DNA from: Polynucleobacter brandtiae
Lineage (GTDB): Bacteria; Pseudomonadota; Gammaproteobacteria; Burkholderiales; Burkholderiaceae
DNA length: 64,000 bases
Direction of reading: 5' to 3'
Assembly (NCBI RefSeq): GCF_002797575.1
Contig: NZ_PGTX01000003.1
Location: 310,001-374,000, forward strand
Shown here: positions 10,992-21,624 of the stretch, one piece after another
Layout: each line of letters opens with the position of its first letter
Position numbering within the stretch: position 1 is the first letter of the stretch
Notes under the pieces: generated by a model
Databases searched by the model: none
The model's input: the letters and a program-made list of their open reading frames with translations, nothing else
What the model was told of the DNA's origin: nothing
Made by a program: the position numbers and the translations under genes

Positions 10992-11929
10992 AAAGCAATA
11001 TTATAAGACCCCTGAATGATCGTTCCACAGGCTATTTCGTCGATTTCTGCCTCATCTATCGCTTTATCCCCCAAAGACCTGGCGGCAATACCTGACAGCT
11101 CAGTCGAAATCTCTAGATTTTTGAAATCAAATGCTTCACCATCCATCAAATGAGAAGGAACAATGTGGTGCATCGAGCGGAATAGGTTTTCAACGCGGCC
11201 CGGGTACTTTTTCTCCCAGTCTCGCAACATGTCTTTCATTGCTCCACGCTGCAGGTTAGGCTGACTGCCGCATAAATTACAGGGAATGATTGGAAAGCTC
11301 ATATCCACTGAGTAACGCTCAAGCAATTTCTCAGGGACATATGCCAGCGGTCGGATCACGATATGCTTTCCATCATCTGAGCGCAATTTTGGCGGCATCC
11401 CTTTTAGTTTTCCTGCAAAAAACATGTTGAGCATTAAAGTTTCTAAAATATCGTCGCGATGATGGCCTAATGCAATCTTCGTTGCTCCTAGCTCATCAGC
11501 AACACGATATAGAATGCCTCGACGCAAACGCGAACACAGTCCACAGGTTGTCTTACCTTCAGGTATTACGCGTTTCACTATGCTATAGGTATCTTGATTC
11601 TCAATATGAAATGGTACGCCTAATGCTGTTAAATAATTCGGCAAAATATCTTCAGGAAAATCTGGTTGTTTCTGATCAAGGTTGACGGCCACAATCTCAA
11701 AATTAATCGGGGCGCGCTCTCGTAACTTTAATAAAATGTCGAGCATGGCATAGCTATCTTTGCCACCCGAAACGCAGACCATCACTTTGTCGCCATCTTC
11801 AATCATGCCAAAGTCACCAATCGCTTGGCCCACTAAACGGCAAAGTTTTTTCTCAAGCTTATTTTCTTCAAGCACAACTTTGCGAATATCACCCATCGTC
11901 CCTGAATTCTTGTCTAGCACCTTACTCAA
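10988..11929 (-). CDS. ttcA: tRNA 2-thiocytidine biosynthesis protein TtcA
   Basis: Thiolates cytidine 32 of certain tRNAs using ATP and an iron-sulfur cluster. The PP-loop ATP motif is [14 protein letters not shown] (about residues 50-63). Cysteine pairs for cluster binding are in [12 protein letters not shown] and [14 protein letters not shown]. 313 residues, normal size. It overlaps folB by 4 bases upstream and glmU by 4 bases downstream, so it sits inside a tightly packed minus-strand unit. Confidence 0.95.
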   Translation of the reverse strand: MSKVLDKNSGTMGDIRKVVLEENKLEKKLCRLVGQAIGDFGMIEDGDKVMVCVSGGKDSYAMLDILLKLRERAPINFEIVAVNLDQKQPDFPEDILPNYLTALGVPFHIENQDTYSIVKRVIPEGKTTCGLCSRLRRGILYRVADELGATKIALGHHRDDILETLMLNMFFAGKLKGMPPKLRSDDGKHIVIRPLAYVPEKLLERYSVDMSFPIIPCNLCGSQPNLQRGAMKDMLRDWEKKYPGRVENLFRSMHHIVPSHLMDGEAFDFKNLEISTELSGIAARSLGDKAIDEAEIDEIACGTIIQGSYNIAL

Positions 11930-12321
11930 ACCTTCTTCATTCGAAACACCTCAACCCCAACGGAATGGCAATCAAGATAGACATCCGGCTTAGCTGTACT
12001 GACCCTAGCGGCAATGACTTTAGGGTGCATTAGCATGGCAGCTACGATCTCATCGCAGAAAGTTTCCTGAAGCTGTATATGCCCATGTGAGGACAACTCC
12101 CTGATGGTTTCACGCATAAAGTCATAGTCCACAACCTCATCCAATTCATCGTTAGAGGGCGTATTGAGATTAAGCGGAATATATAAATCAACATTTAGAA
12201 TAACGCGCTGCTCACCCTGCTTCTCAAATTCATGAACACCAATATTGATGTTAATTTCATAGTCACGCAAAAATAAGCGCCGGCATTCCATGAGTGCTGG
12301 ATGAAAAGTAATATCTTGCAT
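11926..12321 (-). CDS. folB: Dihydroneopterin aldolase
   Basis: Cleaves 7,8-dihydroneopterin to 6-hydroxymethyl-dihydropterin in folate synthesis. 131 residues, a single FolB domain with the expected start ([27 protein letters not shown]) beginning about residue 14 and the DYDFMRETI segment. The adjacent upstream gene is an SDR resembling pteridine reductases, which supports a folate/pterin role. 4-base overlap with ttcA. ATG start. Confidence 0.92.
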   Translation of the reverse strand: MQDITFHPALMECRRLFLRDYEININIGVHEFEKQGEQRVILNVDLYIPLNLNTPSNDELDEVVDYDFMRETIRELSSHGHIQLQETFCDEIVAAMLMHPKVIAARVSTAKPDVYLDCHSVGVEVFRMKKV

Positions 12322-12334
12322 GAGTTTCCTGCTG

Positions 12335-13162
12335 TTAATCTTGATTAGTTTTAAACATCACATCGCGTGAAGAAGGGGCTAGATGCTGCCCACCGTCTAC
12401 ATACAAAGTGGTACCTGTGATCGCAGTAGAGCCTGCTAAAAATAAAGCAGCCTTCGTAATATCGCTTGGCGTGGAAGACTTACCTAGTGGCGTCATCGTA
12501 TGCGCTTTAGCAAAACCGTCCTCTGTCTGATCACCAGACAATAAAGTAATTCCAGGCGCTAAACCCACTACTCTTAAGTGGGGTGCAAAATCAAAAGCTA
12601 GGATCTCTACCGATTGAAGCAGTGCCACTTTTGAAAGCGTATAAGACAAATGATCTGGATTTAAATTGATCAACTTTTGATCCAGCAACTGGATCACAGA
12701 AGGAACTACGGCCCCTGGAGTATCTTGCGTCCTCAAGACATTCTTCTGATATTCAAACATGCGCTGGGATAATAGAATGGGCGCAGTTAGATTGACCTGC
12801 ATATGATTTTGCAAATTTTTAGCCGTTAGCGGCACATCCGAATTAGCGCGATCATATTCAAAAAGCGAAGCGCTGTTAACTAGGCACTGTAGATTGGAAA
12901 ATGCGGCGACTACCGAACTGAAGAGCTGATTCACCTCATCCTCTTGAGCAAGATTTGCCTTGAAAGCTGCAGCCTTGCATCCCAATGCCTGAATTTCCGC
13001 AACAGTAGCTTGTGCCTGAGCCTCAGAATGGCCGTAATGAACGGCCACATCCCAGCCTTGGCGTGCGAATTCCATGGCAATATCTTGACCAAGACGCTTG
13101 GCTGCGCCAGTTACTAACACTGCCTTATTTTGTTGCATAGGGGTATTTGAACTCAAGTTCAC
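12335..13162 (-). CDS. SDR-family oxidoreductase, pteridine reductase/FolM-like
   Basis: A 275-residue Rossmann-fold NAD(P)-dependent reductase. The nucleotide motif is VTGAAKRLGQDIA: the TGxxxRxG form, with Arg in place of the usual Gly, is typical of pteridine reductases and FolM. The catalytic Tyr-x-x-x-Lys is seen in SYTLSKVALL. The C terminus has the usual GTTLYVDGG. Its position 13 bases upstream of folB on the same strand fits reduction of dihydropterins or dihydrofolate. Substrate is inferred from motif and context. The start could be ATG1 or Met9. Confidence 0.8.
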   Translation of the reverse strand: MNLSSNTPMQQNKAVLVTGAAKRLGQDIAMEFARQGWDVAVHYGHSEAQAQATVAEIQALGCKAAAFKANLAQEDEVNQLFSSVVAAFSNLQCLVNSASLFEYDRANSDVPLTAKNLQNHMQVNLTAPILLSQRMFEYQKNVLRTQDTPGAVVPSVIQLLDQKLINLNPDHLSYTLSKVALLQSVEILAFDFAPHLRVVGLAPGITLLSGDQTEDGFAKAHTMTPLGKSSTPSDITKAALFLAGSTAITGTTLYVDGGQHLAPSSRDVMFKTNQD

Positions 13163-13187
13163 TGAAATTCTCTTAGACTAGTGAGCT

Positions 13188-14375
13188 ATGGATATTACCT
13201 TGACCAGCCTTGAAGCAGCTCATACAGAGCTACTCAAGCAGAAAATAATCTCTGAAATCCACTCAGAGGGCGGCAGAATAGCCTTTTCTAAATATATGGA
13301 AATGGCTTTATATGAGCCAGGAATGGGCTATTACAGCGCTGGTGCACATAAATTAGGGGTAGGTGGCGATTTCACTACCGCTCCTGAGCTAAGCCCCTTA
13401 TTTGGAGCCGCTGTTGTTGCCAGTCTCCTGCCCGTCCTGGAGGCCCTCAAAGCACGGGGCCTTCCCACCCAAATCCTCGAATTTGGCGCAGGGACTGGCA
13501 AGCTAGCTCAGTCGATTCTCACGCGCTTGAGTGATCTCGACTTCCAGTTAGATCAATACAACATCCTTGAGATCTCGCCTGACCTTGCCCAGCGGCAAGC
13601 AGTGTGCCTGAAAACAAGCTGCGAAAGCCTTGGCCTGCAAACGAAATGCAATTGGCTTAGCAAGCTTCCCATTGACTTCAAGGGAATCATGCTCGCCAAT
13701 GAAGTCATCGATGCGATTCCTTGTGAGGCCATTATTTATCAACATGGCTTTTGGCATTGGCATGACGTTGTACTTACAAATGGAAAGCTAGGCTGGCAAG
13801 TCGGCAAACCAATCGAGCAGTCCTTGCTACCCGAAACATTAGTTACCGACACCTTTTCTGAGGGCTACGTTACCGAGCTACACCTTCAAGCAAATGGATG
13901 GATGAAACAAGTTGCAGAACAACTGCATACCGGTCTCTTCCTCACTTTTGACTACGGATTTCCGGAAAGTGAGTACTACCATGCACAGCGGCTAGAGGGC
14001 ACGTTAATGGGGCACCATCGACATCATGCAATTCAAGATCCTTTTTACCTTCCTGGTTTATGTGACTTAACTACGCACGTGGAATGGTTACAGATTGCGC
14101 ATAGTGCACTAGAAGGTAATGCCGATGATGTCTTTCTCAACAACCAGGCGTCTTACTTACTCGATGCAGGGATTGGCGATATTGCCTTGGCAGTAGGTGA
14201 TCCTAGTAATCCAGCAACCTTTTTACCGATTTCTAATGCATTACAAAAACTTTTATCTGAAGCAGAAATGGGCGAATTATTTAAGGTCTTTGCATTTTCT
14301 AAGAATTTGAATGCCTTGCTACCGAAGCACCAATTAGAAGACTTACCAGGACTACGCGGCAGAAACCGACTTTAA
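13188..14375 (+). CDS. Class I SAM-dependent methyltransferase, MidA/NDUFAF7 family
   Basis: A 395-residue protein of the family that includes mitochondrial NDUFAF7, which methylates an arginine of a complex I subunit. The N terminus has the signature [21 protein letters not shown]; the SAM-binding loop is [13 protein letters not shown]; a later family block is [14 protein letters not shown]. Bacterial function is not established. Divergent from the SDR gene with 25 bases between starts; its 3' end overlaps the convergent cca stop by 4 bases. Confidence 0.88.
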   Translation: MDITLTSLEAAHTELLKQKIISEIHSEGGRIAFSKYMEMALYEPGMGYYSAGAHKLGVGGDFTTAPELSPLFGAAVVASLLPVLEALKARGLPTQILEFGAGTGKLAQSILTRLSDLDFQLDQYNILEISPDLAQRQAVCLKTSCESLGLQTKCNWLSKLPIDFKGIMLANEVIDAIPCEAIIYQHGFWHWHDVVLTNGKLGWQVGKPIEQSLLPETLVTDTFSEGYVTELHLQANGWMKQVAEQLHTGLFLTFDYGFPESEYYHAQRLEGTLMGHHRHHAIQDPFYLPGLCDLTTHVEWLQIAHSALEGNADDVFLNNQASYLLDAGIGDIALAVGDPSNPATFLPISNALQKLLSEAEMGELFKVFAFSKNLNALLPKHQLEDLPGLRGRNRL

Positions 14376-15511
14376 CTTTTCAATACAACAGTAATTACCG
14401 TTAATCTTGCGACTTCAATCGCGCCGCGAATACATTCACCGTTAGCTCGATCTTTGGGCGAAATAGTGGCAATCACTTCTGCTGTGTTCAGTAATTGCGT
14501 TTGCTCCAAAGCATTAATTAGCTCGATGACATTAAAGTCCATTTTTTTTGCCAGCTTCAGAAGCGCCCTAGCCCTTGAAGGCTTACGCCAGGCATCAGCA
14601 CGATTAAACCAGCCCAATACGTCGACAGCCTCATACACACGATTGATTGAGTCCTTAGTCTTGGTGACTAATTTCATCAATTCACTAAAGATGGTACTGT
14701 AATCACGCACTTCATTAGGCATGCGCACACACTCCGCCCACGTATAAATGTCCTGACTCGATAAATACATCAAAATAACAGCGCAGCGGTCTTCTAAGTT
14801 GCTATCAACAACATTTAAATACGTAGTCCAGGCTTCACGAGTCTCTTCTTGAGTGAGTTGAACGGTCAATGATTTTGGCAACAGGAAGCTTGCTGCCCCC
14901 GTATCAAGTAATACCTGGAACATACGCATAGGTTTTTCAGCAGTGAGGCCTCTAGCTAACTCCTGCCAAATTCTTTCAGCCGATAGTGCAGCCAATTCAT
15001 TTGAACTGACGATTGCTTGTAGGGCCCGCATGGTCTCTGCTGCGATTGTGAATTCTGGAAAGCGCGCTGCAAATCGGGCAATCCGCAATAACCTGAGAGG
15101 ATCTTCTGCAAACGCATCCGATACATGACGAAATACTTTGGCCGCTAAATCTGCCTGGCCATTACAGGGATCCAAAATCGGACCTATTAAATTACCGCCT
15201 TCACCAACTTCTTGAGCCATCGCATTAATGGTGAGATCACGCCGTTGTAAGTCTTGGTCTAGGGTAACGCTAGAGTCTGCGTAAAACGTAAAGCCTTTGT
15301 AGCCTGTACCCGTCTTTCGTTCTGTTCTTGCCAGAGCGTACTCCGCCTGAGTTTCTGGATGCAAGAAAACTGGAAAGTCCTTTCCTACGGGACGATAGCC
15401 CTGAGCAATCATCTCCTCAACGGTAGCACCAACCACGACATAATCGATATCGTGCACCGGCAAACCCATTAAGGTATCCCGTATAGCGCCGCCGACTGCG
15501 TAGACCTTCAT
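14372..15511 (-). CDS. cca: CCA-adding tRNA nucleotidyltransferase with a degenerate HD domain
   Basis: Adds or repairs the 3' CCA of tRNAs. Class II nucleotidyltransferase head: [23 protein letters not shown] with catalytic D-x-D, then [11 protein letters not shown] and [16 protein letters not shown]. 379 residues against about 412 for E. coli Cca. Where the E. coli enzyme has the HD phosphohydrolase motif (CHDLGKG), this protein has [13 protein letters not shown], lacking His and Asp, so the phosphatase and 2',3'-cyclic phosphodiesterase activities are probably lost while CCA addition is retained. Convergent with the methyltransferase gene, 4-base overlap. Confidence 0.92.
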   Translation of the reverse strand: MKVYAVGGAIRDTLMGLPVHDIDYVVVGATVEEMIAQGYRPVGKDFPVFLHPETQAEYALARTERKTGTGYKGFTFYADSSVTLDQDLQRRDLTINAMAQEVGEGGNLIGPILDPCNGQADLAAKVFRHVSDAFAEDPLRLLRIARFAARFPEFTIAAETMRALQAIVSSNELAALSAERIWQELARGLTAEKPMRMFQVLLDTGAASFLLPKSLTVQLTQEETREAWTTYLNVVDSNLEDRCAVILMYLSSQDIYTWAECVRMPNEVRDYSTIFSELMKLVTKTKDSINRVYEAVDVLGWFNRADAWRKPSRARALLKLAKKMDFNVIELINALEQTQLLNTAEVIATISPKDRANGECIRGAIEVARLTVITVVLKS

Positions 15512-15515
15512 TTGC

Positions 15516-16424
15516 TTATTTCATCCCCTCAAGGGTACGTCGACTAATGTTAAAGACATCAGGCAAGGCATCAACTCCACTCATTGGCAAAATATTAGGT
15601 ACCTGCATAGAGGCAATATTGTCACGGGACATTAGGGTGGGTACTGGTAGATACTCAAATGCTAAGGCCTGCAAATACCCAATAAAATCTGGGACAGGAA
15701 TTACAGCACACTTAGTCTGTGCCCTGCGCGCCGAAAACTCTACGATTTCTTTCATGGAATAAACCGTTGGCCCCACCAAGTCATATGACTGATGAATGGT
15801 CGCTGGCATAGTAAGCGACTTCGTAAAAGCCATCGCTACATCATCCACACTCACAGGCTGGAACTGAGCAGAGGCATTGGCCAAAGGCATGGCTGGAAAT
15901 AACTTCGTCAATTTTGCAAACAGGTTGATAAATTGATCTTGGGCACCAAAGACAACGGAGGGCCTAAAAATAGTCCAATCGAGCTTGCTAGCTTTTACCA
16001 CTGCCTCGCCATCTCCCTTGCTGCGCTGATACATCGAAAGGCCATTTGAATCTGCGCCCAAGGCACTCATCTGCAGAAGTCGCTTCAACCCGTTCATTTG
16101 CATTGCAGTCACTATATTCTGAACAAGCTCAACATGCGCCGCTTTAAAGACTGGTCCGTAAGGAGCTGCGGGCTTGTCATGCAATACGCCAACTAAATTA
16201 ATGACAGCAGCCTGTGGCTTCATACGCGAGCAAAGCGATTGCAGAGTATCAAAGTCATGAACATCAGCATCTTCTAAATGCACCTTAGGCAACATGCGTA
16301 ATTCGCGGGCAGATGCAAGGTGCCTTGTAGGAATCAATACTGAATATCCTACCGCCTGCAATTGAGCAGCTAGAACTCGTCCTACAAAACCATTGCCGCC
16401 GATTAATAGAATGTCATATTTCAT
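15516..16424 (-). CDS. NAD(P)-binding protein, NDUFA9-like atypical SDR
   Basis: A 302-residue atypical short-chain dehydrogenase with N-terminal glycine motif [16 protein letters not shown]. It contains [25 protein letters not shown], a segment characteristic of complex I NDUFA9-like proteins of proteobacteria. Catalytic Tyr-x-x-x-Lys is represented by [13 protein letters not shown] (RSK), so canonical activity is uncertain. It lies 4 bases upstream of cca and 23 bases downstream of the transglycosylase gene, all on the minus strand. Function unknown. Confidence 0.8.
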   Translation of the reverse strand: MKYDILLIGGNGFVGRVLAAQLQAVGYSVLIPTRHLASARELRMLPKVHLEDADVHDFDTLQSLCSRMKPQAAVINLVGVLHDKPAAPYGPVFKAAHVELVQNIVTAMQMNGLKRLLQMSALGADSNGLSMYQRSKGDGEAVVKASKLDWTIFRPSVVFGAQDQFINLFAKLTKLFPAMPLANASAQFQPVSVDDVAMAFTKSLTMPATIHQSYDLVGPTVYSMKEIVEFSARRAQTKCAVIPVPDFIGYLQALAFEYLPVPTLMSRDNIASMQVPNILPMSGVDALPDVFNISRRTLEGMK

Positions 16425-16447
16425 AAAAAATCCGATTTTATGATGGG

Positions 16448-18406
16448 TTAGGGTAGTTCTGATGCAACCGCTGTTTTAGGTGCAATGACCCCTAAGCGCT
16501 GCTTCAAAGACGGTGTTTGTCCATTCATCACCGATGAATAGTAGGTTGCATTAGCGAGCACATTCTTAACGTAAGTTCGTGTCTCATTAAATGGAATCGT
16601 TTCTGCAAAGATGGCGCCCTCAGTAGGACTTGTCAGCTTCTCACGCCACAACTTAGAGCGCGAGGGTCCAGCGTTATAAGCGGCTGATGCCAGCACCCAT
16701 GAGCCATCCAGATCAACCAACACCATATTTAAGTAATTACTACCTAAAGTTAGATTCGTATTGGTATCGCTTAGCTTTTCGTTTGTATAAGACGTCATCC
16801 CTATTTTTTTCGCGACATATTTTGCAGTGTTAGGCATTACCTGCATCAAACCAGAAGCGCCCACAGATGAGGAAGCATTCATAATAAAACGGGATTCTTG
16901 CCGAATTAATCCATAGGCCCAAGCAAGATTCAAATCAATTTGCTTTGCGATGGGTGATAGTTCCTCACGAAAAGGTGTTGGATAGCGTAAGCCAAAATCA
17001 TGCTCTTGCTTTGTACGATCAGCAGTGTTCACCACGCGATCATAAAGTGCAATACGTTTGGCATATTCTGCGGCAGCTAATAATTGCTTGTCACTCATAT
17101 TACGCAACTCCCAATTCCATTCGCGATTCCCTTCGAAGCGTAAATTCATGGCATAAAAACGCTCACCTCTAATGAAGCCCTTACGAGTAGCCGCAGAATC
17201 AATGTCGGCATCACTTACTTTAGTGCGTGCAGGCGCAGTATTAGGCCTTCCTAGTTCCTCACGTGCCAACTGCCCATAAAAGTGATATTGCTCAGCAATC
17301 AGTTCAAAACTTTCACGCGCTTTTTCGTTACGCCCTTCGGCTTTGAGTGCGCGCCCATACCAATAAGTCCAAGCAGGGTCCTTGCTGCGCACGGCAGGAT
17401 TCATATCCTCAATCGCATTTTTTACTAAAGCCCAATCTTTAGCACGCAGTCCAGCACGCACCTTCCACTCCTGGCTTTCGGTTGATAAGAGATCGTTATA
17501 GCCCAGCCCCTGCTGAAGTCGATAAGCATCATCTGCATTGGGGTCTAATTTTTTTGCTAAGAACTGGCCAATGACGCCCCAAGCAGCTGCCTGGTTTTCT
17601 TTGCTATAGCGTGGAGCATTTTGAGAAAACTCTTTAAATGTTTTAACTGGGTCTGCTTTTGCGGATTTCACAATATCAGCAATCGGATCCTCACCACCCA
17701 GTCGGCGAGACATTGTGTCAAAACCCATCTCGCTAGCAGCGCGACCTAGCGCTTTGGCCTCACTCGGACTCATGCCTCCGGCTGCAACCAAAGCAGGAAT
17801 TAACTCTTGGCAGGCTTGACCAAAATAACGTGGGTCCAGCAATATTGTCTTTGCGTCGATGGCAACCTTGGTAGCGTTTTCGCCCTGCGCTAATTTAGAT
17901 TGAAGGGAGTAGCATTTCACCTGAGTGTCATCATCCAAAACAAACTTGGGATACTCCATATCAAAGCGTGACCAATCTTTACGCTTACCTAAAACCAGCA
18001 ACCAGTCATTACGCATCCGATCCGCTAAAGCAGTACCTTGGTACTGATTCAAAAACCCCATGACTTGCGAGTCAGCGCTGGTGTCAGCACGTACACCTCC
18101 AGCGCTGTCAAATAATTGAGGCTTGATCCGAAAATACGCTACGTAGTCATCATAAGGATAAATAGAGAGGCTGGCGGCCAAAGACTGAGTTCGCACAACA
18201 TCATTTTTCTTAGCCGCTTCGCGCAACTCAATAAAAGCCCGATCACTATCCGTCATTTCAAAAACAGAAATTCTGCTTTCTTTTGATGGGCTAGTCTTCT
18301 TTGCCTTTTCTATAGCAAAGCTCGGCGCAGAAACCAGCATGGCAAGCAAGAGCATCCCGTTGATATATTGCTGCCAGCGCTTGACACTGCTAAATCTCTT
18401 TTTCAC
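16448..18406 (-). CDS. Soluble lytic murein transglycosylase (Slt70-type)
   Basis: Cleaves peptidoglycan glycan strands to 1,6-anhydromuropeptides in the periplasm. 652 residues from the chosen GTG, which has AAGG 6 bases upstream and places a signal peptide (ending near APSFA) at the N terminus; a longer reading from GTG at 18466 would overlap the divergent gene. The middle is the alpha-helical superhelical domain. The C-terminal SLT domain has catalytic Glu in RQESRF and the family block GLMQVMPNTAKYVAKK, then AYNAGPSR. Products could be recycled by the AmpG-like permease at 26.5 kb. Confidence 0.93.
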   Translation of the reverse strand: MKKRFSSVKRWQQYINGMLLLAMLVSAPSFAIEKAKKTSPSKESRISVFEMTDSDRAFIELREAAKKNDVVRTQSLAASLSIYPYDDYVAYFRIKPQLFDSAGGVRADTSADSQVMGFLNQYQGTALADRMRNDWLLVLGKRKDWSRFDMEYPKFVLDDDTQVKCYSLQSKLAQGENATKVAIDAKTILLDPRYFGQACQELIPALVAAGGMSPSEAKALGRAASEMGFDTMSRRLGGEDPIADIVKSAKADPVKTFKEFSQNAPRYSKENQAAAWGVIGQFLAKKLDPNADDAYRLQQGLGYNDLLSTESQEWKVRAGLRAKDWALVKNAIEDMNPAVRSKDPAWTYWYGRALKAEGRNEKARESFELIAEQYHFYGQLAREELGRPNTAPARTKVSDADIDSAATRKGFIRGERFYAMNLRFEGNREWNWELRNMSDKQLLAAAEYAKRIALYDRVVNTADRTKQEHDFGLRYPTPFREELSPIAKQIDLNLAWAYGLIRQESRFIMNASSSVGASGLMQVMPNTAKYVAKKIGMTSYTNEKLSDTNTNLTLGSNYLNMVLVDLDGSWVLASAAYNAGPSRSKLWREKLTSPTEGAIFAETIPFNETRTYVKNVLANATYYSSVMNGQTPSLKQRLGVIAPKTAVASELP

Positions 18407-18451
18407 TATTAACCTTATTGCTGAACTATATTTTCCAATTTTCGCCTGATA

Positions 18452-19090
18452 ATGGGCGATATGCACGGCAATTCTCCAAAAACTCTACGGCAGGACTTAT
18501 TGGCCATAAGAAAGCAATTGGCAACTAGCGCTAGCTATCAAGCCATATGCCAGGCCATCCTCAGTGAGCTGAATCGATTTTTAGTCCATTCAGATTCCCA
18601 ACTTCGCTCTATCGCCCTTTATTGCCCCATCCAGGCTGAATTAGACTTACGGCCAACAGCATTAGCTTGGGCCAGCCAAGCAACGGGGCGCACCCTAGCA
18701 TTGCCATTTGCGCGTCCCGATAAACATCTTGATTTTTATGTCTGGCAAAAAGAGGATTTATTGATTCCGAGCCAATATGGCGTTCCAGAACCCGATCCCA
18801 ATAACCCCCGAAGACCGCAGGTGAGCCCAGACTGTATTTTAATTCCTGTTGTAGGTTGGTCAGAATCGAGTGATTTAGGGCCCAATGGTCTCAAAAAGCA
18901 CTATTGGCGCTTGGGATATGGCGGGGGCTATTTTGATCGCACCTTGGCCCATTTACGCAAAGCTAAACCGGATTTACTTTGTATTGGTGTTGGCTTTGAT
19001 TGGCAAAAATTAGATGACATCCAATGGCAGGCTCAAACTCATGATGAACCCTTGGATGCCATGCTTACTGAGTCGGGGCTACTGCGTTAA
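18452..19090 (+). CDS. 5-formyltetrahydrofolate cyclo-ligase
   Basis: Converts 5-formyl-THF plus ATP to 5,10-methenyl-THF. 212 residues. The N-terminal basic segment (RQDLLAIRKQL) and the C-terminal ATP/substrate block RLGYGGGYFDRTLA are family hallmarks. Starts at ATG 18452, or at ATG 18461 three codons later. It is divergent from the transglycosylase gene and convergent with metF, another folate enzyme. Confidence 0.92.
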   Translation: MGDMHGNSPKTLRQDLLAIRKQLATSASYQAICQAILSELNRFLVHSDSQLRSIALYCPIQAELDLRPTALAWASQATGRTLALPFARPDKHLDFYVWQKEDLLIPSQYGVPEPDPNNPRRPQVSPDCILIPVVGWSESSDLGPNGLKKHYWRLGYGGGYFDRTLAHLRKAKPDLLCIGVGFDWQKLDDIQWQAQTHDEPLDAMLTESGLLR

Positions 19091-19104
19091 TGCACTTATA
19101 TTGC

Positions 19105-19944
19105 TTATTTAGATAATCTACTGAGGCTCAAATTATCAGAGATTGCTAAAACGGCATCCGCCTGATTCAGCGAGTAAAAATGCAAGCCAGGCGCGCCCGC
19201 TACTAAAAGCTGATCACACAAGTCGGTAACTACCTCTTCTCCAAACGCACGAATGGAGGCAACATCATCGCCATATGATTGCAACCTCAAACGAATCCAA
19301 CGCGGAATTTCTGCGCCGCACGCATCGGAAAAACGCAGTAGTTGAGTGCTATTCGTAATCGGCATAACGCCAGCGATAACTGGCTGTGTAACGCCCAATT
19401 TATAAGCGTCATCAACAAAACGAAAGTATGCATCGCTATTATAAAAATATTGCGTCACGGCAGAGTTTGCCCCTGCCTTCATCTTTTGCACAAAAAAATT
19501 AATGTCTGTTGCAGGCGACTTTGCCTGAGGATGCGTTTCTGGATACGCCGCTACATCAATATGAAACCAATCACCTGTTTCTGCTCGAATAAATTCTACT
19601 AACGCATTAGCATGATGAAACTCGCCATACTGACCCATGCCTGATGGCAGATCACCCCTCAAAGCCACAATACGCTTAATGCCCAATGCTTGGTACTGCT
19701 TCAACATATCAGACACACTATCGCGTGAACTACCTACACAAGATAAATGGGGGGCAACGGCTGCACCAGCAGCATGAATATCGCTCACCACTTTTAATGT
19801 GCCAGATTGAGTAGAGCCACCGGCACCAAAAGTTACGGAATAAAACGCGGGCTTGAGTGACTCACTCAAACGCTCGCGTACGAGATGCAACTTACTCTCA
19901 CCTTCAGGTGTTTTTGGAGGAAAGAATTCGACGCTTAATTCCAT
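19105..19944 (-). CDS. metF: Methylenetetrahydrofolate reductase
   Basis: Reduces 5,10-methylene-THF to 5-methyl-THF, the methyl donor for methionine synthesis; FAD-dependent TIM barrel. 279 residues. Recognisable segments are SVEFFPPKTPEGESKL at the N terminus, SVTFGAGGSTQSGTL, RIVALRGDLPSG, and FHFYSLNQ-like GLHFYSLNQAD at the C terminus. It lies 68 bases downstream of ahcY on the same strand, so the SAH riboswitch before ahcY probably also influences it. Confidence 0.97.
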   Translation of the reverse strand: MELSVEFFPPKTPEGESKLHLVRERLSESLKPAFYSVTFGAGGSTQSGTLKVVSDIHAAGAAVAPHLSCVGSSRDSVSDMLKQYQALGIKRIVALRGDLPSGMGQYGEFHHANALVEFIRAETGDWFHIDVAAYPETHPQAKSPATDINFFVQKMKAGANSAVTQYFYNSDAYFRFVDDAYKLGVTQPVIAGVMPITNSTQLLRFSDACGAEIPRWIRLRLQSYGDDVASIRAFGEEVVTDLCDQLLVAGAPGLHFYSLNQADAVLAISDNLSLSRLSK

Positions 19945-20012
19945 AATATTGGGCCTGTGTATCTATTAATCAAAGTCTGCTAATGGCTAAACTAAAACTG
20001 CAAAGCAAGTTA

Positions 20013-21458
20013 TTAATAACGGTAGTGGTCAGTCTTGTATGGACCTTCCTTCGTTACGCCAATATAGCTAGCTTGCTGCTCAGACAATACGGTCAATTGT
20101 GCGTTCAATGTCTTGAGCTGCAATCGTGCAACCTTCTCATCGAGGTGCTTTGGCAAGGTAAAAACGCCTACTGGATACTTATCCGTACCGACAGCGTTCC
20201 ACAGTTCAATCTGTGCAATCACTTGATTGGCAAATGAAGAACTCATCACGTAAGAAGGATGACCTGTACCGCAGCCGAGATTCACTAGACGACCCTTGGC
20301 CAAAATAATGATGCGCTTTTCAGGGCTACCATTGGCAGCAGGGAAAATCACATGGTCCACTTGTGGCTTGATTTCTTCCCACTTGTACTGCTCGATACCA
20401 GCGATATCAATCTCATTATCGAAGTGGCCAATGTTACAAACGATGGCTTGGTTTTTCATCTTTGCCATGTGATCATGCGTGATCACATGATAGTTACCAG
20501 TTGCTGATACAAAGATGTCTGCCTTATCAGCAGCATAGTCCATCGTCACCACACGGTAACCTTCCATAGCTGCCTGCAGTGCACAAATGGGATCAACTTC
20601 AGTGACCCAAACTTGAGCAGATAAAGCGCGCAAGGCTTGTGCGGAACCTTTTCCCACATCGCCATAACCACAAACAACCGCAACCTTACCAGCAACCATT
20701 ACATCCGTTGCACGCTTGATCGCATCAACCAAAGACTCGCGGCAACCATAGAGGTTGTCGAACTTACTCTTTGTAACGGAGTCATTCACATTAATTGCTG
20801 GGAACTTCAACTCGCCCTTAGCAAACATTTGATACAGGCGATGCACGCCAGTAGTCGTTTCTTCAGTCACGCCCTTTACTTTTTCTAAGCGGATAGAGTA
20901 CCAAGTTGGATCGATTGCCAATTTCTTTTTGATCGTCGCAAATAATATAGTCTCTTCTTCACTCGTTGGATGGCTAATACAAGCCTGATCTTTTTCAGCA
21001 CGTGCGCCCAGATGCAATAACAGAGTAGCATCACCGCCATCATCCAAAATCATATTGGTAAAGCCACCATCAGCCCACTCAAAAATTCGATGGGTGTAGT
21101 CCCAATACTGCTCCAAAGTCTCACCTTTAATAGCGAATACAGGCGTGCCATTTGCAGCAATTGCTGCGGCTGCATGATCTTGGGTAGAGAAAATATTACA
21201 AGAAGCCCACTGCACTTGGGCACCGAGAGCCTCAAGTGTTTCGATCAATACTGCTGTTTGAATAGTCATGTGCAAGGAGCCAGTAATACGTGCTCCGCGC
21301 AATGGTTGTTGTACGGCAAACTCATCACGAATGGCAATCAAGCCAGGCATCTCAGTTTCAGCAATGGCAATTTCTTTGCGGCCAAAATCAGACAAAGTAA
21401 TATCGGCAATTGCGCAACGCGTTGCCACAAAGTTGTTTAAGTCGGTAACGGTATTCAT
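20013..21458 (-). CDS. ahcY: Adenosylhomocysteinase (SAH hydrolase)
   Basis: Hydrolyses S-adenosylhomocysteine to homocysteine and adenosine, relieving inhibition of methyltransferases. 481 residues from ATG 21458; the open frame extends 20 codons further, but that stretch is the riboswitch expression platform, and GGAG lies about 6 bases before the chosen ATG. The NAD-binding loop is [17 protein letters not shown]; substrate-site [12 protein letters not shown] terminus ends in the conserved KTDHYRY. First gene of an ahcY-metF unit. Confidence 0.98.
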   Translation of the reverse strand: MNTVTDLNNFVATRCAIADITLSDFGRKEIAIAETEMPGLIAIRDEFAVQQPLRGARITGSLHMTIQTAVLIETLEALGAQVQWASCNIFSTQDHAAAAIAANGTPVFAIKGETLEQYWDYTHRIFEWADGGFTNMILDDGGDATLLLHLGARAEKDQACISHPTSEEETILFATIKKKLAIDPTWYSIRLEKVKGVTEETTTGVHRLYQMFAKGELKFPAINVNDSVTKSKFDNLYGCRESLVDAIKRATDVMVAGKVAVVCGYGDVGKGSAQALRALSAQVWVTEVDPICALQAAMEGYRVVTMDYAADKADIFVSATGNYHVITHDHMAKMKNQAIVCNIGHFDNEIDIAGIEQYKWEEIKPQVDHVIFPAANGSPEKRIIILAKGRLVNLGCGTGHPSYVMSSSFANQVIAQIELWNAVGTDKYPVGVFTLPKHLDEKVARLQLKTLNAQLTVLSEQQASYIGVTKEGPYKTDHYRY

Positions 21459-21463
21459 TAATG

Positions 21464-21526
21464 CTCCAGCTAAGGACGATTCAACGCTGGAGTAGATACT
21501 CGCTAGCCATTGAATCATGGGTTAGC
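21464..21526 (-). promoter_or_regulatory. Expression platform of the ahcY SAH riboswitch (Shine-Dalgarno sequestering hairpins)
   Basis: Two hairpins can be read on the minus strand between aptamer and start codon. One pairs CTCCAGC (21492-21486) with GCTGGAG (21470-21464); the latter contains the GGAG ribosome binding site of ahcY, so this hairpin would block translation. The other pairs CTCGCTA with TAGCGAG around an ATG-rich loop (about 21531-21502) and uses bases that also form the aptamer pseudoknot strand GCGCTC (21532-21527). The two folds are mutually exclusive, which suggests a ligand-controlled switch. Confidence 0.6.
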
Positions 21527-21624
21527 GAGCGCAGTTGCAATTAGCAAATCCTGTTTGAGGATCCGCTCCCTTCAAGCCTGGGGAAACACTGGTTCACAGT
21601 ATTCCTTGCAACGCTCCTTGAAGG
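21527..21624 (-). ncRNA. SAH riboswitch aptamer upstream of ahcY
   Basis: The minus strand matches the S-adenosylhomocysteine riboswitch of beta/gammaproteobacteria as I remember it. P1 is CCTTCAAG (21624-21617) with CTTGAAGG (21576-21569). The conserved GGAGCGTTGCAAGG follows the P1 5' strand and CCCCAGG precedes the P1 3' strand. P2 is GGAA-ACTG with CAGT-TTTCC. A small hairpin ATCCT/AGGAT follows, then GCGCTC (21532-21527), complementary to the GAGCG core to form the pseudoknot. It sits directly before ahcY, the classic target. SAH binding would turn on the ahcY-metF unit. Confidence 0.9.

Noticed and set aside
14372..14375. Frameshift or fusion between the methyltransferase and cca
   Set aside because: The overlap is just the two convergent stop codons; both proteins have normal C termini.
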